64,000 bases of DNA from Chryseobacterium balustinum (GCF_900168205.1 NZ_FUZE01000003.1:1-64000), one strand, 5' to 3'. Counted from the first letter of the stretch, positions 50,267 through 60,120 are shown. The notes: a model not told the origin generated them from the letters alone. Numbers and translations are program-made.

Positions 50267-51130
50267 ATGAAAAAAGTATTTACTTTTATCGGACTCGTTT
50301 CGATAGCAGCATTTTCTAATGCCCAGATTGTAATAAATGAAGTCTATACCGGTGGCGGACTTTTAGGAGCTGCCATTACCAATGACTTCATAGAGTTGAA
50401 AAACATAGGTTCCTCTACAGCTTCGCTTAATGGTGCAACTATTCAATATGCATCTTCTTCAGGAACTTTTACCCAATACAACAATTTACCCAGTATCACT
50501 TTAAATCCCGGACAAACGTACTTAATTCAGCAAGGTTCTGATGGGTTAGGTGGATTGATTAATTTATTGAATCCTAATCTTATCGTAACGGTTCTTTTGA
50601 ATTTAGACGGTTCACCAGGTGTTGGTGTAGGTATTGGTCTTGCGCTTACTTCGGGAAAAGTTGCTTTGGCAAGTAATGCCACACCAGTTACAGGGCCAAC
50701 TGCTGCAAATGTCTTAGACTTCGTAGGATATGGTTTGGCTAATCAGTACGAAGGAACAGGAGCGGCTCCATCGCCGACGATTTTAAACTCGATTACCAGA
50801 ACTAGTGGAGATACCAATAGCAACAACGTAGATTTTACCATAAGTTTACCTACGCCACAATCAACATCCGGAACTTTGGCGGTCAATGATTTAACAGATC
50901 TTTCTAAAAGATCAATGTTCATTAAAAATTCATTGGTTAAAAATGATGAGATCATTTTCGCTGCAGAGGTGAAAGATATTAAAGTGTACACATTATCTGG
51001 GCAGTTGGTAAAAACAGCTTCTGTAAAAAATGGAGTTTCTTTAAATGTTGCTGAATTACAAAAAGGCAACTACATCGTAACAGGATTTGTAGATAATCAG
51101 CCGGTTTCTCAGAAGATTTTAAAGGACTAG
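50267..51130 (+). CDS. Secreted T9SS cargo protein 3 of 3 with lamin-tail domain
   Basis: A 287-residue exported protein: signal peptide (cleavage near SNAQ, about 19), a lamin-tail (LTD) domain (IVINEVYTGGGLLGAAITNDFIELKNIG at about 21-48, to about 190) and a T9SS type A sorting domain (DLSKRSMFIKNSLVKNDEIIFAAE). LTD modules occur in secreted bacterial proteins, often with nucleases or adhesins; no catalytic domain is present. Its sorting domain is very like those of proteins 1 and 2. It faces the barrel gene at 51184-54003, converging at the terminator at 51153-51180. Confidence 0.88.
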   Translation: MKKVFTFIGLVSIAAFSNAQIVINEVYTGGGLLGAAITNDFIELKNIGSSTASLNGATIQYASSSGTFTQYNNLPSITLNPGQTYLIQQGSDGLGGLINLLNPNLIVTVLLNLDGSPGVGVGIGLALTSGKVALASNATPVTGPTAANVLDFVGYGLANQYEGTGAAPSPTILNSITRTSGDTNSNNVDFTISLPTPQSTSGTLAVNDLTDLSKRSMFIKNSLVKNDEIIFAAEVKDIKVYTLSGQLVKTASVKNGVSLNVAELQKGNYIVTGFVDNQPVSQKILKD

Positions 51131-51152
51131 ATTTTCAAATAAAATTTATTGT

Positions 51153-51180
51153 AAAGAGTTGTCGTCAGGCAGCTCTTTTT
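51153..51180. terminator. Terminator of T9SS cargo gene 3
   Basis: AAAGAGTTGTC / GGCAGCTCTTT stem with T-run, next to the convergent end of the 939-residue gene. Confidence 0.75.
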
Positions 51181-51183
51181 GTT

Positions 51184-54003
51184 TTAATACCAACCTCTTC
51201 TCGCGGCATTAATAATGGTACTCAAATTCAAAATCAAAGTATATCGTATCCTTTTTCCGTAATCTTTAAAACCAGGCTCAAAGCCTAAAGAAGACTGCAC
51301 GGGAAGATAAACTTCAAGAAAATCAGGAATTAAACGTACTTTCACACCGCTGTCCCAAATAAACTGCGTAGGATTATTTTTGTTTTTATATAAACCTGCA
51401 TCTGCGTAAACGTGGAAGATTTTCCAAACGCTGGAGTCTACATTAAAAGAAGTGATCCATTGATTCACTGTTCCAGGTAGAAAAGATTTAAACCCACCAT
51501 CAGCTAAAATAAACTGTTGCGATAAAATTCCGCTCGATGCACTTTGTCCTAAAAGATTATATGAAAAAGAATAATCTGAAACCCTAGAAATTCCGTAATT
51601 AAAGGTATTATTTCTTGTTTCGTTTCTTACAAAATATCCTGCAAAAAGTCTTAAACTAAGCTTCTGTCTGGGTGCAAATTCCCATCTGTAAAAACCTTCT
51701 GCGGTAATTTTGTTGTAATCTTCCATTCCTTGTGTACTCAGACTGAAGCTTTTCTCGTGAATCATCTGATTATCGGTGTAGCCGTAACCAACCGTCCAAA
51801 GATTGTATTTGTCGTAATCACGATTAGCAATCATTTTTGCATTAAGATCACGCTCAAAATAAGTATAAGAAATTCCTAAACCGCGACTTACCGTACTTCT
51901 TGGATTTTTTCTAAAACTGATATTCGAGTATAGCGAGCTTTTCTGATAGGCTAAATCATAATCATAATGAAAATATGATCCCGAAACTCCAAAAGACAAT
52001 CTCTGAATCACACTTTCAGCAGGCAAAAAAGAGTAGGAGACTGCTCCGGAACCCGTCATTTTACCTGTTCCTGTACTGAATGATGGAGTTAATGAATACA
52101 AAAATTTCTGATCAAAAAGTGATTGGTTTTTAAAATTTACACCAATCAGAAATTTGTCATAAGTATTGGTGAAACGTATTCTCGGGTTTAGATAAATTTC
52201 ATTAAACTCAGGATTTGGAATATCTTTAATCAGTTTAAATTTGATTTTTTTAGCATTCGAAAATAAACCTTTGGTATAAAGAAAATTATCGCGGTAATTC
52301 GCTTCCGGAAAGATATAATCGTTATTTAAAGTGATTTTATAGATATCTTCCGATGGAAGAGTGACTGTTTTTAGTCTTTCGTTTTCTTCAGTTTCAATCC
52401 AGTACGAAGTTCTGTCACCGTTTCTTGTTTGAGTTTCCAGCTTTACAGGAATTGCCTCGTCTGTATTTTTTACGATTTTAATATTGAGAGAATCGTTATT
52501 TATTCTAAAATTTTTAAGTCTGAAATTAACTCTGTTTTTCTGCTTCAAAAATCCTTTTAAATAAGATGTTGAAGATTCTTCTTTTGCCAATTGATCTAAA
52601 AAATCTTCAGGATAAACCTGTTTGTCTGTATTTTTAGCTATATAATTTTTCAGTAGAAGATTAAACTTTTCTTCACCCATTTTATCGGCAGAATAACTGA
52701 AAAGGCTGCCCGTTTCAAAACTGCTGATTGCCATATCATTAAAATTACTCAAAACTGCAAAAGGCTCATCTATTTTTTGGTCGAGATTCTGAGACATGAT
52801 GTATTGATAAGCCAAGCCGTATCGATCCAGTAATTTCACTCTTGAAGCATGAAACAATTTCAAAGGTTTAACTCCTAAAATGCTATTCTCAGGAAGGTTT
52901 CCAAGAAGTTTTGCTTCTCCGTAGAATTTTTTCAGATACAGAATTTCTAGATATGATTTTAAACCGTTTTTAAACCAATGATTCTCCTGCTTATCGGTAA
53001 TGATACTTTCGTCAAGAATTTTTTTTGAGATAATTCCAAAGTAGTCTAAATCTGCATTTTCGGCATCCGAAAACAATTTAAACCTGAATTTCCAAAATTT
53101 AATATCGTTATTCCCGAAAAAGTCTTCTTTTGCTCTGAATTTTTCTGAAATAAAAAGCTGTTCCGGAATAAAACCAATTTTATCTTTAATAAATTTCAAC
53201 TGCAACGGAAGGTAAAACTCCAGATTCTGAATTTCCTGTTTGCTGATAGTATATCCAAATTTTATTTCAGTTTTAATATCTTCTGTATCAATCTTTATTG
53301 TAGGAAAATTATTTTTTGAAATAATAAATTCAGGATCTGAATCTAAATATCCTTTAAATAAATTAGGCTGAATCTGCTGAAGATTACTTTGAATAAATGA
53401 ACTTGATGGAGTGTCAAAATCAACCGACCAATAGGTGTTGAAATTAACAGATTCTTCAATGTCGTGATAATTTCTTTTAGAAATATTATCGGAATCAAAA
53501 TGATCAGGAACAATAAAGAAATATTTTAACGCAATGTCTTGTTCAGAAGTTCCATAACCGGTAAATTTTTTGTCTGGAAGCTGCATTTTATACTGCAATT
53601 GCAATTTTATACTTTTTCCGGGTTCTAAACTTTCGTTTAAAGATAAAAAGAGATTCTCGTCAGAAACAGTTTTTACCGGAACAGGTTGGTTTCCCGAATT
53701 TTTTATATTTAATTCTAAAACTTTTCCAAGTTCTTCCTGTTTTGCAAAGTGAAGACTGTTGTTTCTGTCTTCCAGTTTTCTGTACACAAGAGAAGTTCCT
53801 CTTTTGTTATAGGCAGAAATCCAGTTGAGAAGTTTGATGCTGTTCAGCGCCTTGTCGGAATGGTTATGATATACAATTTCCTGATTAACCACAAGCGTTT
53901 TTCTGTCCTGCGATAATTTTGCGTGAATGGAAATGCTATCTTTTTGTGCAGAAACCTGTACAACTCCCCAAATCAAAAAAAGACCAATACTAAACTTTTT
54001 CAA
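51184..54003 (-). CDS. M1-peptidase-like domain fused to outer-membrane barrel (zinc motif lost)
   Basis: A 939-residue exported protein with a signal peptide (cleavage near QVSAQ). The first about 500 residues follow the M1 aminopeptidase layout: N-terminal beta-sandwich (SIHAKLSQDRKTLVVNQEIVYHN), a segment resembling the WLNEGFATY helix (NHWFKNGLKSYLEILYLKKFYGEAK, about 333-357) and helical C-part. The zinc-binding HExxH is absent; the corresponding FGIISKKILDESI has no His-Glu pair. From about residue 580 on it is a C-terminal beta-barrel (NYDYDLAYQ...GYGYTDNQ...). So it is probably catalytically dead and surface-located. Function unknown. Confidence 0.7.
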   Translation of the reverse strand: MKKFSIGLFLIWGVVQVSAQKDSISIHAKLSQDRKTLVVNQEIVYHNHSDKALNSIKLLNWISAYNKRGTSLVYRKLEDRNNSLHFAKQEELGKVLELNIKNSGNQPVPVKTVSDENLFLSLNESLEPGKSIKLQLQYKMQLPDKKFTGYGTSEQDIALKYFFIVPDHFDSDNISKRNYHDIEESVNFNTYWSVDFDTPSSSFIQSNLQQIQPNLFKGYLDSDPEFIISKNNFPTIKIDTEDIKTEIKFGYTISKQEIQNLEFYLPLQLKFIKDKIGFIPEQLFISEKFRAKEDFFGNNDIKFWKFRFKLFSDAENADLDYFGIISKKILDESIITDKQENHWFKNGLKSYLEILYLKKFYGEAKLLGNLPENSILGVKPLKLFHASRVKLLDRYGLAYQYIMSQNLDQKIDEPFAVLSNFNDMAISSFETGSLFSYSADKMGEEKFNLLLKNYIAKNTDKQVYPEDFLDQLAKEESSTSYLKGFLKQKNRVNFRLKNFRINNDSLNIKIVKNTDEAIPVKLETQTRNGDRTSYWIETEENERLKTVTLPSEDIYKITLNNDYIFPEANYRDNFLYTKGLFSNAKKIKFKLIKDIPNPEFNEIYLNPRIRFTNTYDKFLIGVNFKNQSLFDQKFLYSLTPSFSTGTGKMTGSGAVSYSFLPAESVIQRLSFGVSGSYFHYDYDLAYQKSSLYSNISFRKNPRSTVSRGLGISYTYFERDLNAKMIANRDYDKYNLWTVGYGYTDNQMIHEKSFSLSTQGMEDYNKITAEGFYRWEFAPRQKLSLRLFAGYFVRNETRNNTFNYGISRVSDYSFSYNLLGQSASSGILSQQFILADGGFKSFLPGTVNQWITSFNVDSSVWKIFHVYADAGLYKNKNNPTQFIWDSGVKVRLIPDFLEVYLPVQSSLGFEPGFKDYGKRIRYTLILNLSTIINAARRGWY

Positions 54004-54151
54004 TGTCCTGATAAAGCATCAAATATAGCTTATTTTAGATATAATTCTTTATGATTTTAAGTTAAGATTTATTAAAAAATAAATATTTTGGGAGTTCTTT
54101 AAAATAAAATTTGCTCCCAAATGAATGAGAGCAAATTGTAATTTATTTATT

Positions 54152-55510
54152 TTATAATGAAGCCAAATACGCTTTCCAGCCTTCGTTTTTATAAGTAACC
54201 GCAGCTTCTGCAGGATTTTCAGATTTGTAAATACCTCTTCCTACGATGATAAAGTCGGTGTGAAGAGTTTTGAAAACATGATCCGGAGTATTGTACTGCT
54301 GACCTTTTCCATCACCTGAATCTGCTAAATTTACTCCCGGAGTAAATAGTAAAATCTCTTCAGGAAGTGCATTCTGAGAAACTCCACCAATTACATTAGG
54401 ATGAGACAAAGCCACTTTTAACGCTTCTTCTCTGTAGCTGTTCGTCGTTAAAGTTCCTTTTGAAGACATTCCGATAATGGCAACAACACCTACATTTTTG
54501 AAACAGTCTAAAGATTCGAAGCCACCAATTACCTGAGAAGTTACAAAATCTGCCCAGTCTGTAATTTTGAAAACTCCACTTGTAAACTGTAATTCTTGAG
54601 TATTTCCGATATCTGCAAATTTTCTGTCTTCCATTAATAAGAAATTATGCTTTGCAGCCAATTCTTTCAAAGGAACAATCGTATTTTGATAATCAAAATC
54701 TGAAATAATATCGATATGCGTTTTTAAAGCAATAATATTTGGTCCCACTTTTTCAGCCAGTTCCAATAATTCCTGAGTGGTCGTTACATCAGCTGAAGCA
54801 ATTAAGTTAGATTCTTTTGCTAAAGCAGTTTTTAACAATTTTTTTGAAACAGAATGCTGTGCATTTTCAAATTTTTCCTGATAAGAAAGTCTTTTCTTTT
54901 CTTCAAACTGAATATGATTTCCTTTTAAAAAATCCTGAATTCTTTTTACTTCTTCATCACTCAACTCACCATTTTCCTGAAGAATTTCGCAAACTTCAGA
55001 AATGTTAAACAATGTGTGAACTTTATACCCTTTGCTTTCCAAAAGTTGTTTTCCACCTTGTTCTCTGTCTAAAACAACGACAATATCGGCAACTTTAAGG
55101 TCTTCTTGCTCAACTTCAGCAATGGTTTCTATTAAAGATTTTCCAGAAGTAATCACATCTTCTACCAAAAGACAGTTTTGCCCTTTCTGGTAAATTCCTT
55201 CAATTAATTTTTTAGTACCGTAGCTTTTTGCTTCTTTTCTTTTGATAATTAATGGGATGTAGCTTTCCAAAGACATCGCTGTTGCCATTGGTAATGCAGC
55301 GTAAGGAACTCCGCAAATCAAATCAAAATTATCCAAAGGAAGCATTTCCAATAAATAATTGGCTAGGTTTTTTAAAATTTTAGGATCTGATGCTAAAGGT
55401 CTTAAGTCTACATAAAACGGGCTTTCAATTCCGCTTTTTAATGTAAATCTTCCAAATTTGATGATGCCCAGTTTGTAACATTCCAAAAAGAATTCTTTCT
55501 TACTTTCCAT
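54152..55510 (-). CDS. UMP synthase: fused orotate phosphoribosyltransferase and OMP decarboxylase
   Basis: A 452-residue bifunctional pyrimidine enzyme with the two domains in the order of eukaryotic UMP synthase: OPRT at about 1-200 (VDLRPLASDPK, PRPP-binding LLVEDVITSGKSL) and OMPDC at about 220-452 (catalytic EDRKFADIGNT, phosphate-binding GRGIYKSENP). This converts orotate to UMP via OMP. A fused pyrEF in a flavobacterium is known but still notable because separate pyrE and pyrF are typical of bacteria. It is a single gene on the minus strand. Confidence 0.93.
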   Translation of the reverse strand: MESKKEFFLECYKLGIIKFGRFTLKSGIESPFYVDLRPLASDPKILKNLANYLLEMLPLDNFDLICGVPYAALPMATAMSLESYIPLIIKRKEAKSYGTKKLIEGIYQKGQNCLLVEDVITSGKSLIETIAEVEQEDLKVADIVVVLDREQGGKQLLESKGYKVHTLFNISEVCEILQENGELSDEEVKRIQDFLKGNHIQFEEKKRLSYQEKFENAQHSVSKKLLKTALAKESNLIASADVTTTQELLELAEKVGPNIIALKTHIDIISDFDYQNTIVPLKELAAKHNFLLMEDRKFADIGNTQELQFTSGVFKITDWADFVTSQVIGGFESLDCFKNVGVVAIIGMSSKGTLTTNSYREEALKVALSHPNVIGGVSQNALPEEILLFTPGVNLADSGDGKGQQYNTPDHVFKTLHTDFIIVGRGIYKSENPAEAAVTYKNEGWKAYLASL

Positions 55511-55778
55511 TAATTTTTTATTAGATGATGCAAATTTAAGGATTTGATGTTAAAGTCAATTGTCAATCGTAAATTTTGCTTAAAGTAGATTAAAAAAAAA
55601 GATGTATATCCGTTTTTACTAATAACCTAAAATTTAACGCAAAGGCAAACAAAGAATATTAAAATTGATTTAGTATGCTGTTTACTGATTTGTCTCAGTT
55701 TATTTTGATTGTGTTCTTAAATTTTTAACTTCCCTAATGGTTTAATTTTATTAGTCAAGAGTACTTATTTTACCAAAA

Positions 55779-55798
55779 AACATCCTCGAAAGGATGTT
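55779..55798 (-). terminator. Terminator of the DUF1232 gene
   Basis: AACATCCT / AGGATGTT stem, CGAA loop and T-run on the minus strand, just beyond the stop codon. The rest of the gap from 55511 is AT-rich with no gene visible. Confidence 0.8.
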
Positions 55799-55807
55799 AT
55801 TAATTAT

Positions 55808-56149
55808 TTAAACGATTTCTGCGTCAATTATTTTTGTACCGCTTGGGCTGTATTTCTGCTCGGCTTCCCAAAGGAGAAATTTGTCAACTTCTCTTATTAG
55901 CTTTGGAATGGCTAAAGATAAAACTGCCAAGTCATCAAGAACCCCCGCAACAATAATGAAGTCGGGAATGATGTCTATAGGTGAAATTACATAAAGAAGA
56001 CCAACCAACGGTAAAATAAGATCGATTGATTTTACAGGGTACATACCTTTTCGCCACATATTTACCATTCGGAAGATATCGGGAATTTTTTTTAAGAAGC
56101 CTTTGTGGGCAATTGCTTCTTTTGCAAGATTGAGTTTTGAATATTTCAT
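55808..56149 (-). CDS. DUF1232 (YkvA) membrane protein
   Basis: A 113-residue small protein with the DUF1232 core: KSIDLILPLVGLLYVISPIDIIPDFIIVAGVLDDLAVLSLAI (about 42-83) with its characteristic YxxxPIDxxPD and the helix that follows. Function unknown. It is 82 bp downstream of the TlpA-like gene on the same strand and may be part of that transcript. Confidence 0.88.
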   Translation of the reverse strand: MKYSKLNLAKEAIAHKGFLKKIPDIFRMVNMWRKGMYPVKSIDLILPLVGLLYVISPIDIIPDFIIVAGVLDDLAVLSLAIPKLIREVDKFLLWEAEQKYSPSGTKIIDAEIV

Positions 56150-56231
56150 TTTTGTGTCTGTTTTAAAATAATTTTCAACTCTGTAAATTTCGCAAAATTT
56201 GTACCAACTTAATCTAAATTTTAGTTAAAGT

Positions 56232-56771
56232 TTACTTAAGAATATTATCAATGAATTGATGAATAGATTCTGCATCCCAGTCAGTTGCGGCATCTTCCTT
56301 GATTAAAATTCTTCCGTTTTTGTCTAGCAGAAAGGTGGTAGGAAAAACTTTCGGAAGTATTTTTTCAGAGATAGGGCTTTGCGCAATATACACGGGAACG
56401 GTATAGTTATTTTCTTTCATAAACTTTCTTACCGTAGCCTCTTCATCTTTCATTGCAATCAAAACAAAGTCTACATTTTCTTTTCTTCTGTCATACAATC
56501 TTTGTATTGATGGCCATTCTTTTCTGCATGGAGGACACCATGTTCCCCAAAAATTTAGAAAAACAGGCTTGTCTTTGAAGTTTTTCAGATTAGTACTTGG
56601 GACATTGATTCCCTGTAAATCTACATCATAATCTTCCGGGCTGATGTGAACTGCATTTTCTATCGTAGCAATCGGGAAAAATTGATCCTTAAGAAAATTT
56701 CGTACTCCGGGAACTAAAAAGATAACGCCTAAAACTGCAAGAATGACAACGTAAATAATCAGTTTTTTCAT
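56232..56771 (-). CDS. TlpA-family thiol-disulfide oxidoreductase
   Basis: A 179-residue protein with an N-terminal membrane anchor (about 5-22) and a thioredoxin fold whose redox motif is WCPPC (in NFWGTWCPPCRKEWPS, about 73-88). TlpA/ResA proteins reduce periplasmic disulfides, for instance for cytochrome maturation. Both cysteines are present. It is 10 bp downstream of a second thioredoxin-fold gene that lacks one, so the two are probably cotranscribed. Confidence 0.9.
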   Translation of the reverse strand: MKKLIIYVVILAVLGVIFLVPGVRNFLKDQFFPIATIENAVHISPEDYDVDLQGINVPSTNLKNFKDKPVFLNFWGTWCPPCRKEWPSIQRLYDRRKENVDFVLIAMKDEEATVRKFMKENNYTVPVYIAQSPISEKILPKVFPTTFLLDKNGRILIKEDAATDWDAESIHQFIDNILK

Positions 56772-56781
56772 AAGTTTTTAT

Positions 56782-57345
56782 TTACAATAATTCTAAAATC
56801 TCTTGAATGGCATCTTTACCTCTGTTTCTAGAATAATATACCTGCAAATCATTATAAAAACTCTCTCTAGGATATGCTTCAGGATCGGCTTTAAATTTTA
56901 ATAATAATTCATGTCCAAATTTCGGACGAGGTCCCCAAGAATTTTTTACATTGAAGTCTTCATCTAAAATAATGACTTTCGGGATAGACTCTGTTTCGTT
57001 CGTTAAAAACTGGTTGATTAAACTTTTATCGCTGTCTCTCAGAAAGATTTTTACTTCATTGTGACCTTCAAAAAACTTGGCTAAAGCAGGAACTGTAGCA
57101 CTTGCATCACCACACCAAGCTTCAGAAATAATTAGAATTTTTCCGTTGAAATTCTTAGACTTCAGCTCGTTGATTTGCTCTTCGTCGATTACAAATTTTT
57201 TCAAAGTTCTATCCATTCTCTGAATTCCCAACTCGTAATACATCTTATATTCGGCATCTTGCGGAGTTGGAGGATTTTCAAGTCTTTGATTGGCAATTTG
57301 AAGATACTCTTCAAAAGATATGGCTTTATCCCAGTAATTTTTCAT
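56782..57345 (-). CDS. Thioredoxin-fold protein with single active-site Cys
   Basis: A 187-residue cytoplasmic-looking protein with a thioredoxin fold. Its motif reads AWCGDAS (about 84-90): the second cysteine is replaced, so the usual CxxC dithiol chemistry is lost. Other landmarks: ESIPKVIILDEDFNV and GPRPKFGHELL. Single-Cys thioredoxins may act in thiol transfer or sensing; function here is unknown. It sits 14 bp after aroC and 10 bp before the TlpA-like gene. Confidence 0.8.
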   Translation of the reverse strand: MKNYWDKAISFEEYLQIANQRLENPPTPQDAEYKMYYELGIQRMDRTLKKFVIDEEQINELKSKNFNGKILIISEAWCGDASATVPALAKFFEGHNEVKIFLRDSDKSLINQFLTNETESIPKVIILDEDFNVKNSWGPRPKFGHELLLKFKADPEAYPRESFYNDLQVYYSRNRGKDAIQEILELL

Positions 57346-57359
57346 TACAAGTATGTTAT

Positions 57360-58430
57360 TTAAAATTGATTAGTATTTCGTGTTTTATTGATCAGAAATA
57401 GGTCAGCTAAAACAAATGCTGCTAAACTTTCCACCACAGGAACGGCTCTCGGAACAACGCAAGGATCGTGTCTTCCTTTTCCTTCTACCGTAACTGCATT
57501 TCCGTCTTTATCAACACTTTCTTGAGGTCTTAAAATGGTTGCTACAGGTTTGAAAGCTACTCTGAAATAAATATCCATTCCATTAGAAATTCCACCCTGA
57601 ATTCCACCTGAAAGATTTGATTTTGTAGAAAAATCAGTGTTAAACTCATCGTTATGCTCACTTCCTGTCATTTTTGCACCACAAAATCCACTTCCATATT
57701 CAAAACCTTTGCAGGCATTGATGTTGAGCATTGCTTTTGCCAGTTCGGCCTGAAGTTTCGAAAAAACCGGTTCGCCAATTCCTACAGGAACATTTTTGAT
57801 CACGCAGGTAATGGTTCCGCCAATGGTATTGCCTTCTTTTTTGATTTCTTTAATTTTTGAAATCATTTTTTCGGCAGTTTCGGCATCAGGACAACGTACC
57901 TCATTGCTTTCGGTTTTAGAAAAATCTAAATCCTGATAAGGTTTTACACAGAAAATTTCGCCTACAGAAGAAACGTAAGCATTAATTTCGATATCCTTTA
58001 AAAGTTGTTTTGCTAAAGCTCCGGCAACCACCCAATTGATGGTTTCTCTTGCAGAAGATTTTCCGCCACCGCGATAATCTCTGATTCCGAATTTCTGATC
58101 GTACGTGAAATCTGCATGACTCGGACGATAAGAATTGGCAATGTGATCATAATCTTTTGATTTCTGATTTTCGTTTTCAATCATAAAACCGATAGGAGTT
58201 CCTGTGGTTTTTCCATCGAAAATTCCGGAAAGAAACTGTACAGTATCACTTTCTTTTCGTTGGGTAACGATTGCTGACTGACCGGGTTTTCTGCGATCCA
58301 GCTCGTATTGAATTTTTTCAAAATCAACTTCCAGACCTGCCGGAAAATTATTGATGATTCCGCCGTAAGCTGCGCCGTGACTCTCGCCAAACGTGGTTAG
58401 GCTGAGAAGATTACCTAAAGTATTGAACAT
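57360..58430 (-). CDS. aroC: Chorismate synthase
   Basis: A 356-residue FMN-dependent enzyme making chorismate from EPSP, the last shikimate step. Signatures: the N-terminal [21 protein letters not shown] (about 12-32), the [14 protein letters not shown] segment (about 117-130) and the C-terminal [18 protein letters not shown] block. The length and spacing are normal. It leads a three-gene run with the two thioredoxin-fold genes. Confidence 0.97.
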   Translation of the reverse strand: MFNTLGNLLSLTTFGESHGAAYGGIINNFPAGLEVDFEKIQYELDRRKPGQSAIVTQRKESDTVQFLSGIFDGKTTGTPIGFMIENENQKSKDYDHIANSYRPSHADFTYDQKFGIRDYRGGGKSSARETINWVVAGALAKQLLKDIEINAYVSSVGEIFCVKPYQDLDFSKTESNEVRCPDAETAEKMISKIKEIKKEGNTIGGTITCVIKNVPVGIGEPVFSKLQAELAKAMLNINACKGFEYGSGFCGAKMTGSEHNDEFNTDFSTKSNLSGGIQGGISNGMDIYFRVAFKPVATILRPQESVDKDGNAVTVEGKGRHDPCVVPRAVPVVESLAAFVLADLFLINKTRNTNQF

Positions 58431-58481
58431 AGTACAAAATTACCGTTTTTTATTCAGATAATAAAGTCTTTGGCAATCGGT

Positions 58482-60116
58482 TTATTGATAACTCTTTTTG
58501 ATCGATTCTATTGTTTTGTCGAGTTCTTTTTTTTCTTCTGCGTTCAATTTTTTCCAGATAAATCCTTTTTTTAAATGATTATTGTCAATCGGTTGGGGAA
58601 ATATTTGCTCTTTTTGATAATCAAATATATAGTTTACAGAAATTACGGGAACTGGCGTATCAAAATTAAATGGATATTTTTTTGAAACATTAAACTTAAG
58701 ATTTCCAACTTTGTAAGAATTGTATTGATTGTATTGGTAATGAGAAGGGTTTAAAATCTGTTTTTTTTCAAATGGTGTCATAAATCGTCCCACCTGAAAA
58801 CTTGGAATAAATTTTTGGATGAAATTTGGAAATGAAAAAATTACTACAACAGCAAGCATCAGAGATGAGGAAATTAAAACTGCATTTTTCTTATTTAAAT
58901 ATTTAAAAAACACAACAAAAAATATCACAAAAAACACATCAATGAAAAATCGGTATTGTGCTGAAAAAAACAGAACCAAAGTACTTTTTATCAATATCGA
59001 AATACAAATTAAACTGATGATTTTATTTTTTTTTATGATAGAAAATATAATAAAGCTGATTAAACTGAAGATAAATAAAATATTGATTATTGACTTTATT
59101 CCTTTTAATGAAAACCAATTTTTAATATAATCAAACCATGAGAATTTTAAAATTTCTGTATAAGAATATTGTTCATCAAAAGTTTTTACTAAGGCAAATT
59201 CTGAAGATGATTTTAATAGCTCAGGATTAGACTTCCAAGAAATTCCTAAGTCGAAAATAGCAAAAGGAAAAATAGGATAACCAAATGTCCAGATATTTTT
59301 CACGATGAATAAAAGAAAAACAAGCGAACCAAAAATAAGCTTTTTATATTCAAATTTAGATATGAAAATAGAGTAGAGCAGAATGAAAATTGGCAGCCAA
59401 ATGACTGTTGGCTTTATGGCAAAAGTAAAAACTGAAAAGGCAAATAGGAAAGAAATATTTCTATTTCCGGATAAAATTTCATTTAAAACAATCAATGAAA
59501 AAATAATTACGGGTAGATCCGGACTTGGAGATTGTGAAAAAATAAGTAAAACGGGAATAAAAATCAGTTGAATCCAGCTTTTGCTTTCTACAATGTAAAT
59601 TCCGTAAACAATAAGTAAAACCGCATTAAGCTTTAAAAAAGGGTCTGCAAAATTACTGAATCCTGCCTGTAAAATATGCCAAACCGACATCTGTCCCAAA
59701 ATCAGATCTAAGTTGGATATTCCTTTAACTAAACCATATTCTGTAAGCCATTTTATCGTAGGAACGTAATATCCGAAATGATCTAAAATAAAAGGATAAA
59801 AAGAAGCCGAAAACAAAATTACAGTTCCCAAGATCCCTACAATAATTGAATCTTTTTTTGAAAACCGAAAAAACTCCAAATAAAGTTTGTCTTTAAAAAA
59901 GTAAAGAAATCCAATTAAAATGGCAGGAATTTCAACATATAAATTCAGAGGAATAAAAAAAGATAAGATGGCAAAAATTAAACCCGTTGAGAAAATTCCT
60001 ATTAAAATATTTCCTGAGATTCCGGTTAGAGTTTTTCCAAAAATATTTTCCATCAGTTTTCCCCAACCCATAAAGGTTGTTATCAGAAAAATTGAAGAAC
60101 ATAAAATCAGGAACAT
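58482..60116 (-). CDS. Large polytopic membrane protein (LIC_10190-like)
   Basis: A 544-residue integral membrane protein with about twelve hydrophobic helices and a hydrophilic C-terminus (from about residue 440). I start it at the ATG of MFLILCSS at 60116, since the frame before it overlaps the terminator of the upstream gene at 60121-60148. The pattern, including FYPFILDHFGYYVPTIKWLTEYGLVKGISNLD, recalls the LIC_10190 membrane-protein family, of unknown function, possibly a glycosyltransferase-like membrane protein. A single gene on the minus strand. Confidence 0.75.
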   Translation of the reverse strand: MFLILCSSIFLITTFMGWGKLMENIFGKTLTGISGNILIGIFSTGLIFAILSFFIPLNLYVEIPAILIGFLYFFKDKLYLEFFRFSKKDSIIVGILGTVILFSASFYPFILDHFGYYVPTIKWLTEYGLVKGISNLDLILGQMSVWHILQAGFSNFADPFLKLNAVLLIVYGIYIVESKSWIQLIFIPVLLIFSQSPSPDLPVIIFSLIVLNEILSGNRNISFLFAFSVFTFAIKPTVIWLPIFILLYSIFISKFEYKKLIFGSLVFLLFIVKNIWTFGYPIFPFAIFDLGISWKSNPELLKSSSEFALVKTFDEQYSYTEILKFSWFDYIKNWFSLKGIKSIINILFIFSLISFIIFSIIKKNKIISLICISILIKSTLVLFFSAQYRFFIDVFFVIFFVVFFKYLNKKNAVLISSSLMLAVVVIFSFPNFIQKFIPSFQVGRFMTPFEKKQILNPSHYQYNQYNSYKVGNLKFNVSKKYPFNFDTPVPVISVNYIFDYQKEQIFPQPIDNNHLKKGFIWKKLNAEEKKELDKTIESIKKSYQ

Positions 60117-60120
60117 AAAA

